Of a stretch of 54,984 nucleotides of DNA, positions 33,153 to 41,358 are shown in pieces. The notes under the pieces were generated by a model. The model was not told the DNA's origin and searched no databases. It saw only the letters and a program-made list of their open reading frames with translations. The translations under genes and the position numbers were made by a program. The stretch is from Solobacterium sp. (GTDB taxonomy: Bacteria; Bacillota_I; Bacilli_A; Erysipelotrichales; Erysipelotrichaceae), in the NCBI GenBank assembly GCA_017432325.1, contig JAFRJJ010000064.1, positions 1 through 54,984 of the forward strand. Direction: 5' to 3'. Each line of letters starts with the position of its first letter. The stretch's first letter is position 1.

Positions 33153-34289
33153 TCAGTTATTCCAGATCAGACTGTCTTCCAGACCGGGTGTATATGCCAC
33201 CATGAGATTTCCTGCTTTCCGGCAGTGTTCCGTATCCGGCGCCTTATCCGGAGACATGATCCATATGACTTCGAGACTGACATTGTATGTATTCCGGTAA
33301 TCCTCCACCAGCTTCATCCCGTCCTCATAGCTCATCGTAAACAGCGTTGTTGAGAGCGCGTCAGCAGCTGCCGAGTCAGGTGTGATGATGGAAACAGAGC
33401 GGAAATATGACGCGGGATACATCGTGTCAGGATCGATGATGTGGTGATACTTCACCCCGTCTGTCCCGACAAAGTAGCGTTCATAGTCACCCGAAGTAAC
33501 GAAAGAACATGCGCCGTTCTGCTTCACGATGATCAGGCTTCCCTCGGCATCGGGATTCTGGATGCCGATGCGCCATTCCTGACCGTTGTATTTCTGACCC
33601 AGTGTGCGGGTATTTCCGCCGGCATTGACGGCACCGTTTGTGATTCCGAGTTCATTGAGTTTCTGAGCGATCTTTTCCGTGGCGAATCCTTTAGCGATTC
33701 CGCCGACATCCAGGGAAACATCCGGGTTTGTGATAAACACGGTATTTTCTTCCTCGTTGATCTCAACATACTCCCAGCCCTTGCGGGAAGAAGCTTCCTC
33801 CAGTTCCGGGAGCTCCGGCAGGGGTGCCTGCTCGCCCGTCAGGTTGATCTCGATCCCGGCATCACGGTATTCATGCCAGACCTTCAGGAGGGAGCCGATC
33901 GTAATATCGAACTTCCCGCCGGACAGTTCATAGTAATCTCTTGCCTCGATGAGCATTTCGATCAGGTCCGGGTCGACTTTGACGGTCTGTACGCCGGCAT
34001 TCTCATTGATCGTATACATATTGTTCATGCCTTCGTAGCTGTTGTAGATGTCAAACAGGTTGTTGTAATAGGTGAACAGGGAGACAGCCTGCTGGAAGTG
34101 GGCATCGAATATATCCTTTGTCTCCGTGGCTTCCTGATATGTAAAGACCGTATCAAAACCTGCGTCCAGCGACAGGTTGTTGTAGTTATGCAGTTCCGGA
34201 GCAGTGTTTTCTGACTGCCCGGGTTCCGCGGAGCATCCTGCGCAGGTAAGCGCCAGAGCTGCCGCCAGTAATAACTTGACTTTGTTCAT
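33153..34289 (-). CDS. apbE: FAD:protein FMN transferase (lipoprotein)
   Basis: 378 aa. A lipoprotein signal with lipobox TCAGC (about 15-19) anchors it outside the membrane. The ApbE core is visible: YELSGGKFDITIGSLLKVW, DVGGIAKGFA, NAGGNTRTLG and, later, HHIIDPDTMYPA. It cuts FAD and attaches FMN to Thr in (D)xxSGAT motifs. It is divergent from the rnf operon, whose RnfG and RnfD carry six such motifs, its obvious targets. The ATG at 34289 follows a -10 box by 7 nt, so the mRNA may be leaderless. Confidence 0.9.
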   Translation of the reverse strand: MNKVKLLLAAALALTCAGCSAEPGQSENTAPELHNYNNLSLDAGFDTVFTYQEATETKDIFDAHFQQAVSLFTYYNNLFDIYNSYEGMNNMYTINENAGVQTVKVDPDLIEMLIEARDYYELSGGKFDITIGSLLKVWHEYRDAGIEINLTGEQAPLPELPELEEASSRKGWEYVEINEEENTVFITNPDVSLDVGGIAKGFATEKIAQKLNELGITNGAVNAGGNTRTLGQKYNGQEWRIGIQNPDAEGSLIIVKQNGACSFVTSGDYERYFVGTDGVKYHHIIDPDTMYPASYFRSVSIITPDSAAADALSTTLFTMSYEDGMKLVEDYRNTYNVSLEVIWIMSPDKAPDTEHCRKAGNLMVAYTPGLEDSLIWNN

Positions 34290-34296
34290 AATCGCG

Positions 34297-34323
34297 ATTA
34301 TAGCACAAAGCACTCGTTTTCAA
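34297..34323 (-). promoter_or_regulatory. Promoter of apbE (possible leaderless mRNA)
   Basis: Minus strand TATAAT (34297-34302) lies 7 nt before the ATG with no Shine-Dalgarno between; TTGAAA (34318-34323) is a -35 with a short 15-bp spacer. Confidence 0.5.
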
Positions 34324-34347
34324 GTGTTCAGTATGTTTGTTTGATGA

Positions 34348-34353
34348 TATAAT
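34348..34353 (+). promoter_or_regulatory. -10 box of the rnf operon
   Basis: TATAAT, 28 bp before the rnfC start, with AAGGAAGGG as ribosome site at about 34366-34374. A weak TGTTCA at 34325-34330 is the -35 candidate. Confidence 0.55.
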
Positions 34354-34381
34354 TTCAATGTTATAAGGAAGGGATGAAACT

Positions 34382-35671
34382 ATGTCATTTTTAACAGGAC
34401 CGATGCATCATCACCTGGAAGGACATAAAGATCTGACAGCTCATAAAGATGTACTGATTCTGGAAGAGCCGGATGATCTTTATATTCCGCTGGTCAACGG
34501 CAGGGCATCATGCACGCCGCTGGTTCAGCCTGGAGATGAAGTAAAGGTAGGAACAAAACTCGGGGAACCTGTTGATCACTGGTATGTACCTGTCTTTTCA
34601 CCCGTCTCCGGAACTGTGGTCGGCGTTGAAAAACGTATGTCCGCAATTCTGAAGCCGACAGATCATCTGCATATCAAGAACGATCATAAGGGGACATCTG
34701 TACGCGCTTTTGAGCCGTTTGACTATGAGAGCGCAACAAGGGAAGAAGTTCTTGAGTTTACGAAGAATGCCGGAATGCTGGGTCTCGGCGGCGCCGGATT
34801 CCCTACATTCATGAAGTATTCCAAGCCGGAAAACATTGATCTGTTTATCATTAACGCAGTTGAATGCGAGCCCTATCTGACTGCTGACTACAGAAACTCA
34901 ATGGAGAATGCTTCCCTGATGAAAGCCGGTGCGCTTGCACTGCTGAAACTTTCCACAGCACCGAAAGGTGCGATCGCCGTCAAAGAGGACAAACACGATC
35001 TGATCGATGTCCTGAACAAAACATTTGCCGGCACTCCGATCGAAGTAAAAACCGTCAAGGATATCTATCCTGCAGGCTGGGAACGCACGCTTGTATATCT
35101 CCTGACCGGCAGACGCTATGACAGGCTGCCTGCTGAGGCCGGCTGCATCCTGAACAATGTCAGCACATGTATCGCGCTGGGCGACGCGATGATCAACGGA
35201 AAGCCGATCACGCACAAATATGTCACTGTTTCCGGTGACGGCGTGAAGGATCCGCACAACGTATACTGCCCGGTGGGAACACCTTCCGCTACACTGGTCA
35301 AGGCCTGCGGCGGATATACTGCTGAAGACTGCCTGCTGATCGCCGGCGGCCCGATGATGGGACGCGCGATCCCGAACGAAGTATTCGTTATCGGACCTGC
35401 CAACAACGGTCTGACCGTACTTCAGAACAAGGAATACAAGACAGTCAAATGTCTGAGATGCGGCAGATGCACGGAAACATGCCCGTCCGGACTGGAACCT
35501 GTCCGTATCAACCAGTATGAAAAGATCAAAGACCTGGACGCTCTGAAAAAGCTGGATATCATGTCCTGCATTGAGTGCGGTATGTGCACTTATATCTGCC
35601 CGTCCAACATCGATGTGACTGAAGGAATCCGCAGAGCGAAGAGATATCTGACTCTGCAGGCTAAGAAGTAA
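34382..35671 (+). CDS. rnfC: RnfC, NADH-binding Fe-S subunit of the Rnf complex
   Basis: 429 aa. It has an N-terminal barrel-sandwich/NQRA-like domain, then GLGGAGFPTFMK (NADH/FMN-binding loop), a SLBB-type segment, and two 4Fe-4S clusters: CLRCGRCTETCPSG and CIECGMCTYICPSN. It is the cytoplasmic entry or exit of electrons to NAD. First gene of the operon, order C-D-G-E-A-(small)-B as in other Bacillota. Confidence 0.92.
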   Translation: MSFLTGPMHHHLEGHKDLTAHKDVLILEEPDDLYIPLVNGRASCTPLVQPGDEVKVGTKLGEPVDHWYVPVFSPVSGTVVGVEKRMSAILKPTDHLHIKNDHKGTSVRAFEPFDYESATREEVLEFTKNAGMLGLGGAGFPTFMKYSKPENIDLFIINAVECEPYLTADYRNSMENASLMKAGALALLKLSTAPKGAIAVKEDKHDLIDVLNKTFAGTPIEVKTVKDIYPAGWERTLVYLLTGRRYDRLPAEAGCILNNVSTCIALGDAMINGKPITHKYVTVSGDGVKDPHNVYCPVGTPSATLVKACGGYTAEDCLLIAGGPMMGRAIPNEVFVIGPANNGLTVLQNKEYKTVKCLRCGRCTETCPSGLEPVRINQYEKIKDLDALKKLDIMSCIECGMCTYICPSNIDVTEGIRRAKRYLTLQAKK

Positions 35672-35685
35672 GGAGGAGGGTGAAT

Positions 35686-37155
35686 ATGAAACTGACATTT
35701 AAACCGTCACCGAACTACCGCTCTTCCCAGACTACGACCGGGATCATGTTTGATCTCACGGTATGCCTGCTTGCGGTAACTGTGTTCTCGGTACTTTACT
35801 ACGGCGTCAATTACGGCGCTTCCTACGGACTCAGAGTTGTGATCATGATGGTTTCCGCTGTCATCACATCCCTGATCGTTGATGCCATCTGGGCAAAGAT
35901 CCAGAAAGTCGACATCAAGGAAGGCATCCTGAGTTCCTATTCCTGGATCACCGCAATGATCCTGACACTGATCATCCAGATCGATGTCAGTCCTTATGCG
36001 CTCTGTGTGGCAACAGTCATCGCGATCGTATTCGGCAAGCTGGTATTCGGCGGCTTCGGCCAGAATATCTTCAATCCGGCTGCCTTCGGCGCTGCTGTCA
36101 TCATGAGCTCATTCGCTGCTACAAAATCAGCTGACTTTGTAACAGCCGCTACTCCGACCACAACGGCTGCTGCGTACGGCTGGATCATGAACACGGAAAC
36201 ATTCGGTTCATATGTCACGCAGTACGGCGGACTCGGAAAGATGCTGCTGGGCTGGTACCCGAGCTCACTGGGTTCCACAAGCGCGATCCTCATCGCACTG
36301 TGCGGTGTATATCTTGTCTGGAGAAAAGATATTGACTGGCGTCTGCCTGTCTGCTACATCGGCAGTGTATTCCTGATCACCACGATCATCGGCCTCATCA
36401 AGGGTGCCGGTCTGTGGTACGGTGTGTTCAATGTTCTCGCCGGCGGCGTTATGCTGGGCGGCGTGTTCATGGTCACCGATCCTGTAACAAATCCTGTTTC
36501 AATCCCCGGACGTATCATATTCGCGGTGGGATGCGCAGCACTCACTGTGATCATTCGTCTGAAAGCTAATTTCCCGGACGGCGTTCTGTTCTCAATCCTT
36601 CTGATGAACATGATGACTCCGGCAATCGATAAAATGTTCGATGGCAACCAGATCAAAAACGCTGCTGATTTCCGCAACAAGACGATCATCTGCAGCGCGC
36701 TGCTGGCACTTGTTTCTATCCTGGTAGGTTCAACTGTACAGGCTAAGGAAGTTACGCCGGAACCGGCTGCTCCCGCTGCGGTTGAAGGTTCACTCGGTAC
36801 GATCGACTTCAGCGCCAACAATGTTGAAGTTACCGAAGTTTCCAACGACGGCAAGACAGCTGTTTACAGCTGCTCGGCTGACGGATTCGGTCTTATGAAC
36901 AATATGGGTGCCGATTACAGCAGAAATGAAGTGACAGTCACAGTCGATGTCGCAAAAGGAAGCGTCGTCAGCGTAGCGCTCGATAACTTCGGTGATACCG
37001 CAGGCATCGGTGATACAGCGACTTCCGATGATGCGCTTGCAGGCTATGCCGGCAAAACACTGAATGACAGTGTTGACACGGTGGCAGGCGCAACATTCAC
37101 GAGCGGCTCGGTTGCCGCAATGGTACAGGCAGCTCTTGAAGCTGCGGCGAAGTAA
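35686..37155 (+). CDS. rnfD: RnfD with fused C-terminal FMN-binding domain
   Basis: 489 aa, about 160 longer than ordinary RnfD. Residues 1-345 are the membrane subunit (KLTFKPSPNYRS start, about nine membrane segments, FGGFGQNIFNPAAFG). Residues about 370-489 are an extra FMN_bind-type domain with VSNDGKTAVY...TAGIGD and the attachment motif VAGATFTS (Thr near 468). The extra domain is most like those of RnfG. The ATG at 35686 sits just after AGGAGGAGGG; the in-frame GTG at 35680 is part of the ribosome site. Confidence 0.9.
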   Translation: MKLTFKPSPNYRSSQTTTGIMFDLTVCLLAVTVFSVLYYGVNYGASYGLRVVIMMVSAVITSLIVDAIWAKIQKVDIKEGILSSYSWITAMILTLIIQIDVSPYALCVATVIAIVFGKLVFGGFGQNIFNPAAFGAAVIMSSFAATKSADFVTAATPTTTAAAYGWIMNTETFGSYVTQYGGLGKMLLGWYPSSLGSTSAILIALCGVYLVWRKDIDWRLPVCYIGSVFLITTIIGLIKGAGLWYGVFNVLAGGVMLGGVFMVTDPVTNPVSIPGRIIFAVGCAALTVIIRLKANFPDGVLFSILLMNMMTPAIDKMFDGNQIKNAADFRNKTIICSALLALVSILVGSTVQAKEVTPEPAAPAAVEGSLGTIDFSANNVEVTEVSNDGKTAVYSCSADGFGLMNNMGADYSRNEVTVTVDVAKGSVVSVALDNFGDTAGIGDTATSDDALAGYAGKTLNDSVDTVAGATFTSGSVAAMVQAALEAAAK

Positions 37156-37169
37156 GGGGGATCCGGAAT

Positions 37170-39440
37170 ATGAGTAAAGATTCCACAGCTTACAAAGCGG
37201 TATTACTTGCAATACTGTGTGCGGTGTGCGGACTGCTGCTGTCAGGCATCAACGCCCTGACTGCCCCGATCATCGCGAAAAACCAGCTGGCGACAGTTAT
37301 GGCAAGTCTGGAACAGATCTATCCGGGCGGTGAATTCACGGAAGTTGAATTTGACGATCCGAGCGGACTGATCCAGGGTGTCTACAAGTCACCCGGCAAC
37401 GGTACGATCTACAAGATCCACAATGTCGGTTATAACTCCAACGGATTCACATTCATGGTTGCCTTCAATGAAGACGGTTCAGTCGGCGGATTCCTCCCGA
37501 TCGAACACAATGAAACAGACGGCTTCGGCGCAAGATGCTTCCAGGATGACTACACAGCTACGATCAACGGGCTGACATCTTCCGATCCTGTACCGCTGCT
37601 GTCGGGCGCTACCCTGACATCCACAGCGATCCAGCAGGGTATCGACGCCGCAAAGGCACTGTTCAACGCGGATGCGGGAATCTCCTATGATCCCAACGCA
37701 GTCGCGGAACCTTCCGCGCCTGAAGCCCCGAAGATCGCGTTCAGCGACGACTTCTCCAAAACAGAGCCGGAAGCAGAAGAAATTTCCAATGACGGAATGA
37801 CAGCTGTCTACTCCACAAAGGCAGGCGGCTTCAGCTTCCTGAATGAAAAAGGAAACAAGAATGAAGCGGAGATCACACTTGATGTACCGAGCGGAACAGT
37901 CAAGTCTGTCAAGATCACGAAGTTCTCCGATACTCCGGGTATCGGCGACAACGCAACAGCTGACAGCGCCCTGAAGGCTTATGAAGGTCTGAAGGCAGGC
38001 GACAGTGTTGACGGTGTATCCGGTGCGACATTCACTTCCAAATCCATCGCTGCCATGGTTAAGAGCGCTCTTGACAAACTGGCAGGCGGCGGAACATCTG
38101 CCGCAGAAAAACCTGCTGAAGAAACAGCAGCTGTCACAAAATATGCTGAGACAGAACCTGAAGTGGAAGAAATTTCCAATGACGGAACAACAGCAGTCTA
38201 CCGTGTCAAGACAGGCGGCTTCAGCTTCGTGAATTCCGGCGGCGACAAGAATGAAGCAGAGATCACGATCGATGTTCCTTCCGGAACAGTCAAGTCGATC
38301 ACAGTCGATACATTCTCTGATACAGCAGGTATCGGTGACAGGGTAACAGCTGAGGATTACCTCAAAAAGTTCGTCGGTGTCAGCGATCCCGAGGCAGTAG
38401 ACAATGTGTCCGGTGCGACATTCACATCCAATTCCATCAAATCAATGATCCAGTCTGCTCTGGATAAACTGAAGGGCCTGAATGCAGGAACGTCTGCTGC
38501 AGAACCTGAAGCAGCAGAAACAGCTGCACCGGCAGAAACAGCTGCTCCGGTCGAAACAGCTTCTGTTTCCAAATACGCAGAAACAAAGCCGGAAGCTGAA
38601 ACAGTTTCCAATGACGGTACGACCGCTAAATTCCGCACAAAGTCCGGAGGCTTCAGCTTCCTGAACGAAAACGGCGACAAGAACGAAGCAGAGGTCGAAG
38701 TTGATGTTCCGACAGGAAAAGTCAAGTCCGTCAAAGTCACAAAATTCGCTGATACTCCGGGTATCGGTGACAAAGCTGCTGATGACTCATGGCTGAGCAA
38801 GTTCGTGGGCGTCAGCGATCCGGATGAAGTTGACAACGTATCCGGCGCAACATTCACATCCAAATCCATCAAGGGCATGATCCAGTCAGCACTTGATCAG
38901 GTGAAGAATTCTGATCCGGCAGCAGCTGCACCTGCAGCATCCGCTCCCGATCAGACAGCTGCTGTCACAGAAACAACAGCTGCGCCGGAAGAAACAAAAG
39001 CACCTGAAGCAGCTGCTGCTCCGGAAACAACATCCAAGGACGACAGCAAGCAGACAGCTTCCAGATTCAAGGAGACAGAACCGGAACTGGAAGAAGTTTC
39101 CAATGACGGAAAAACAGCTGTTTACCGCATCAAATCCGGAGGCTTCAGCTTCCTGAACGAAAAGGGTGAAAAGAACGAAGGCGAGATCGAGATCGACGTT
39201 CCCACCCGTACCGTCAAGTCCATCAAGATCACCAAGTTCTCCGATACAACAGGTATCGGCGACAAGGCGACTGCCGATGATTTCCTCAGCAAGTTCGCAG
39301 GCAAAAAGGATGCTGATGATGTTGACGGCGTATCCGGCGCAACATTCACATCAAACTCCGTCAAAGCAATGATCCAGTCTTCCATCGATAAGACAGAAGC
39401 ACCGGCTGCTGCTTTGCCGAATACTGAGGCAGGAAAGTGA
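37170..39440 (+). CDS. rnfG: Expanded RnfG with five flavin-attachment motifs
   Basis: 756 aa, against about 200 in ordinary RnfG. It has an N-terminal membrane anchor (about 9-30), a canonical RnfG domain with LLSGATLTS (about 144-152), then four tandem ~105-residue FMN_bind repeats. Their motifs VSGATFTS lie near 284, 414, 558 and 721, each preceded by EVSNDGxTAxYR and xGIGD. They are joined by Ala/Glu/Pro/Thr-rich linkers. Each Thr should be flavinylated by ApbE outside the membrane. The repeats form a probable chain of up to five covalent FMNs. No frameshift is visible. Confidence 0.92.
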   Translation: MSKDSTAYKAVLLAILCAVCGLLLSGINALTAPIIAKNQLATVMASLEQIYPGGEFTEVEFDDPSGLIQGVYKSPGNGTIYKIHNVGYNSNGFTFMVAFNEDGSVGGFLPIEHNETDGFGARCFQDDYTATINGLTSSDPVPLLSGATLTSTAIQQGIDAAKALFNADAGISYDPNAVAEPSAPEAPKIAFSDDFSKTEPEAEEISNDGMTAVYSTKAGGFSFLNEKGNKNEAEITLDVPSGTVKSVKITKFSDTPGIGDNATADSALKAYEGLKAGDSVDGVSGATFTSKSIAAMVKSALDKLAGGGTSAAEKPAEETAAVTKYAETEPEVEEISNDGTTAVYRVKTGGFSFVNSGGDKNEAEITIDVPSGTVKSITVDTFSDTAGIGDRVTAEDYLKKFVGVSDPEAVDNVSGATFTSNSIKSMIQSALDKLKGLNAGTSAAEPEAAETAAPAETAAPVETASVSKYAETKPEAETVSNDGTTAKFRTKSGGFSFLNENGDKNEAEVEVDVPTGKVKSVKVTKFADTPGIGDKAADDSWLSKFVGVSDPDEVDNVSGATFTSKSIKGMIQSALDQVKNSDPAAAAPAASAPDQTAAVTETTAAPEETKAPEAAAAPETTSKDDSKQTASRFKETEPELEEVSNDGKTAVYRIKSGGFSFLNEKGEKNEGEIEIDVPTRTVKSIKITKFSDTTGIGDKATADDFLSKFAGKKDADDVDGVSGATFTSNSVKAMIQSSIDKTEAPAAALPNTEAGK

Positions 39441-39450
39441 GGAGACGATC

Positions 39451-40194
39451 ATGAGTGTAAAAGAAGAGAAAAAAAGTTTCTTCTCGGAGATGCTCTTAAA
39501 CAATCCGGTCTTCGGACTTTATCTGGGAATCTGCTCGACTCTGGCGATTTCCACGAGTCTGAACAACGCATTGGGTATGGGCGTTTCAGTAATTTTTGTT
39601 CTGGTGCTTTCCAACATCCTGGTATCACTGATCGCCAGGGTCACACCGGATGAGATCCATATTCCGGTTTACATCGTTATCATCGCTACACTGGTTACCC
39701 TGGTAGGCATGCTGCTGCAGGCATATACACCTGAGCTGTATTCAACACTGGGTGCTTACGTAGACCTGATCGTCGTAAACTGCATTATCCTTGGACGTGC
39801 TGAAGCATTTGCCTGCAAGAACGGCGTAGGTGCTTCCGCTAAAGACGGTCTGATGATGGGTCTGTCCTATACATTCAGCCTGATGGCGATTTCCCTGATC
39901 CGTCAGATCCTCGGAACAGGCATTCTGTCAATGTCCAACCCGTTTACAAATGCCGAGATCTTCGCGCTCCGTCTGATCCCCAGCGGATTCGAGATCCCCA
40001 TCTTCAAGTCCCAGACAGGTGCGTTCCTGACGTTCGCGATCCTTGCCGCTGCTGTAGCAGCTTATAAGAAGAGCATCGACGATAAGGCAGCGCAGGCTGA
40101 GAAAGAAGCGAAAGCAGCTGCTGCAAAGGCTAAGGCTGAAGCAGCGAAAGCAGCAAAGGCTGCAGGTGCTGCCGCAAAGGAGGCTAAAGCATGA
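39451..40194 (+). CDS. rnfE: RnfE membrane subunit with Ala/Lys-rich tail
   Basis: 247 aa. Six membrane segments (FGLYLGICSTLAISTSLNNA start, HIPVYIVIIATLVTLVGMLL) match RnfE. The last ~40 residues are an added Ala/Lys/Glu helix (EKEAKAAAAKAKAEAAKAAK) predicted to be cytoplasmic, with no counterpart in usual RnfE. It overlaps rnfA by ATGA. Confidence 0.9.
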   Translation: MSVKEEKKSFFSEMLLNNPVFGLYLGICSTLAISTSLNNALGMGVSVIFVLVLSNILVSLIARVTPDEIHIPVYIVIIATLVTLVGMLLQAYTPELYSTLGAYVDLIVVNCIILGRAEAFACKNGVGASAKDGLMMGLSYTFSLMAISLIRQILGTGILSMSNPFTNAEIFALRLIPSGFEIPIFKSQTGAFLTFAILAAAVAAYKKSIDDKAAQAEKEAKAAAAKAKAEAAKAAKAAGAAAKEAKA

Positions 40195-40772
40195 GTCTGT
40201 CCAGTATTCTGACGCTGATCATCGGCGGCATTCTGATCAACAACGTCGTATTGACCAAGTTCCTCGGAATGTGCCCGTTCATGGGTGTATCAACAAAACT
40301 CAGTTCTGCCATCGGCATGGGCCTGGCTGTTACATTCGTTATCTTCGGTTCCTCCGTGCTGTCATGGCTGCTGTATTACTATGTTCTGGATCCGCTGAAC
40401 ATCGAATACATGGAACTGATCACATTCATCCTGCTGATCGCGGCATTTGTCCAGTTCGTTGAGATGTTCGTCAAAAAGAACTCTCCGTCACTGTACAAAT
40501 CGCTTGGTATCTTCCTCCCTCTGATCACAACAAACTGCGTAGTTCTCTTTGTTGCTCAGGACAATATCACACAGGGCTATAACCTGATCGAAACGATCGT
40601 GAATTCCATCGCTGTACCGCTCGGCTTCATGCTGATGCTGGTGATCTTCGCGACGATCCGTGAACGTCTGAATGGCGCGGATGTTCCTGAAGCGTTCAAG
40701 GGCAACCCGATCGCGTTCATCGTCGCAGCGATCATGGCTGTCGCATTCACCGCATTTGCGGGACTGGTATAA
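40191..40772 (+). CDS. rnfA: RnfA membrane subunit
   Basis: 193 aa, normal length. Six membrane segments (IGGILINNVVLTKFLGMCPF, then VEMFVKKNSPSLYKSLGIFL) match RnfA/NqrE. With RnfE it holds the membrane-embedded Fe-S cluster between conserved Cys. Coupled to rnfE by a 4-nt overlap. Confidence 0.92.
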   Translation: MSLSSILTLIIGGILINNVVLTKFLGMCPFMGVSTKLSSAIGMGLAVTFVIFGSSVLSWLLYYYVLDPLNIEYMELITFILLIAAFVQFVEMFVKKNSPSLYKSLGIFLPLITTNCVVLFVAQDNITQGYNLIETIVNSIAVPLGFMLMLVIFATIRERLNGADVPEAFKGNPIAFIVAAIMAVAFTAFAGLV

Positions 40773-40778
40773 GATCCG

Positions 40779-40976
40779 ATGAATTTCATATATGCAATAC
40801 TGATCGGTGCCGCACTTGGTGTACTGAATATCTTTCTCTTGAAGAAGAACAGGGAGACGCCGGTTCCCGAGGGCTGTGAAGACCTCACACCGGACTGTAC
40901 TGCCTGCGGTATTGCGGACTGTGCATTGCGTGAACACTATTTGAATCAGAAGGGAGAAAAAGATCAAAATGCTTAA
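40779..40976 (+). CDS. Small membrane Cys-motif protein in the rnf operon
   Basis: 65 aa. One membrane segment (IYAILIGAALGVLNIFLL), then a cytoplasmic tail with C-x6-C-x2-C-x4-C spacing (CEDLTPDCTACGIADC), which could bind a metal or Fe-S cluster. It starts 6 nt after rnfA and overlaps rnfB by 8 nt. Not a family I can name; it may supplement the truncated RnfB. Confidence 0.65.
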   Translation: MNFIYAILIGAALGVLNIFLLKKNRETPVPEGCEDLTPDCTACGIADCALREHYLNQKGEKDQNA

Positions 40977-41247
40977 AGCTGTATTGATGATGCTGGTTCT
41001 CGGCGGACTGTGCGGCGGACTGCTCGGCATCGCTTCCGTAAAGTTCCATGTGGAAGAAGATCACAGAGCTGAAGAAATTCTTGCCATGCTCCCCGGATAT
41101 AACTGCGGCGGCTGCGGATATCCCGGCTGCGCAGGTATGGCTGCGGCGATTGCGGACGGCTCCGGAAATGTCATGAACTGCAAGCCCAGCAAACCGGAAG
41201 CGAAGGAAAAGATCAAACAGTATCTGGCAGAGAATCCTGCTGCTTAA
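40969..41247 (+). CDS. rnfB: Short RnfB (membrane anchor plus one Fe-S domain)
   Basis: 92 aa. It has a membrane segment (VLMMLVLGGLCGGLLGIASV), then LPGYNCGGCGYPGCAGMA, the RnfB 4Fe-4S (Fes) domain with a later CKPS. Ordinary RnfB continues with two or more ferredoxin-type clusters; here the gene stops after KIKQYLAENPAA and a terminator follows, so the ferredoxin-docking part is absent. The stop is clean and no remnant is seen downstream. Confidence 0.85.
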   Translation: MLKAVLMMLVLGGLCGGLLGIASVKFHVEEDHRAEEILAMLPGYNCGGCGYPGCAGMAAAIADGSGNVMNCKPSKPEAKEKIKQYLAENPAA

Positions 41248-41257
41248 TACCGGAACG

Positions 41258-41290
41258 AACTGCAGACCTCAGTGGTTTGCAGTTTTTTTC
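41258..41290 (+). terminator. Terminator of the rnf operon
   Basis: AACTGCAGACC (41258-41268) pairs with GGTTTGCAGTT (41274-41284), then T5-7. Confidence 0.85.
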
Positions 41291-41358
41291 GTTTTCCCGG
41301 GAGCGTTCAGCAGAAATACACACAAATTATGATGGATTTGTGGTATTCTTTTGACACA

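Noticed and set aside
37170..39440. Assembly artefact duplicating RnfG domains
   Set aside because: The repeats differ at many positions and have different linkers, and one frame runs through all of them without a stop.
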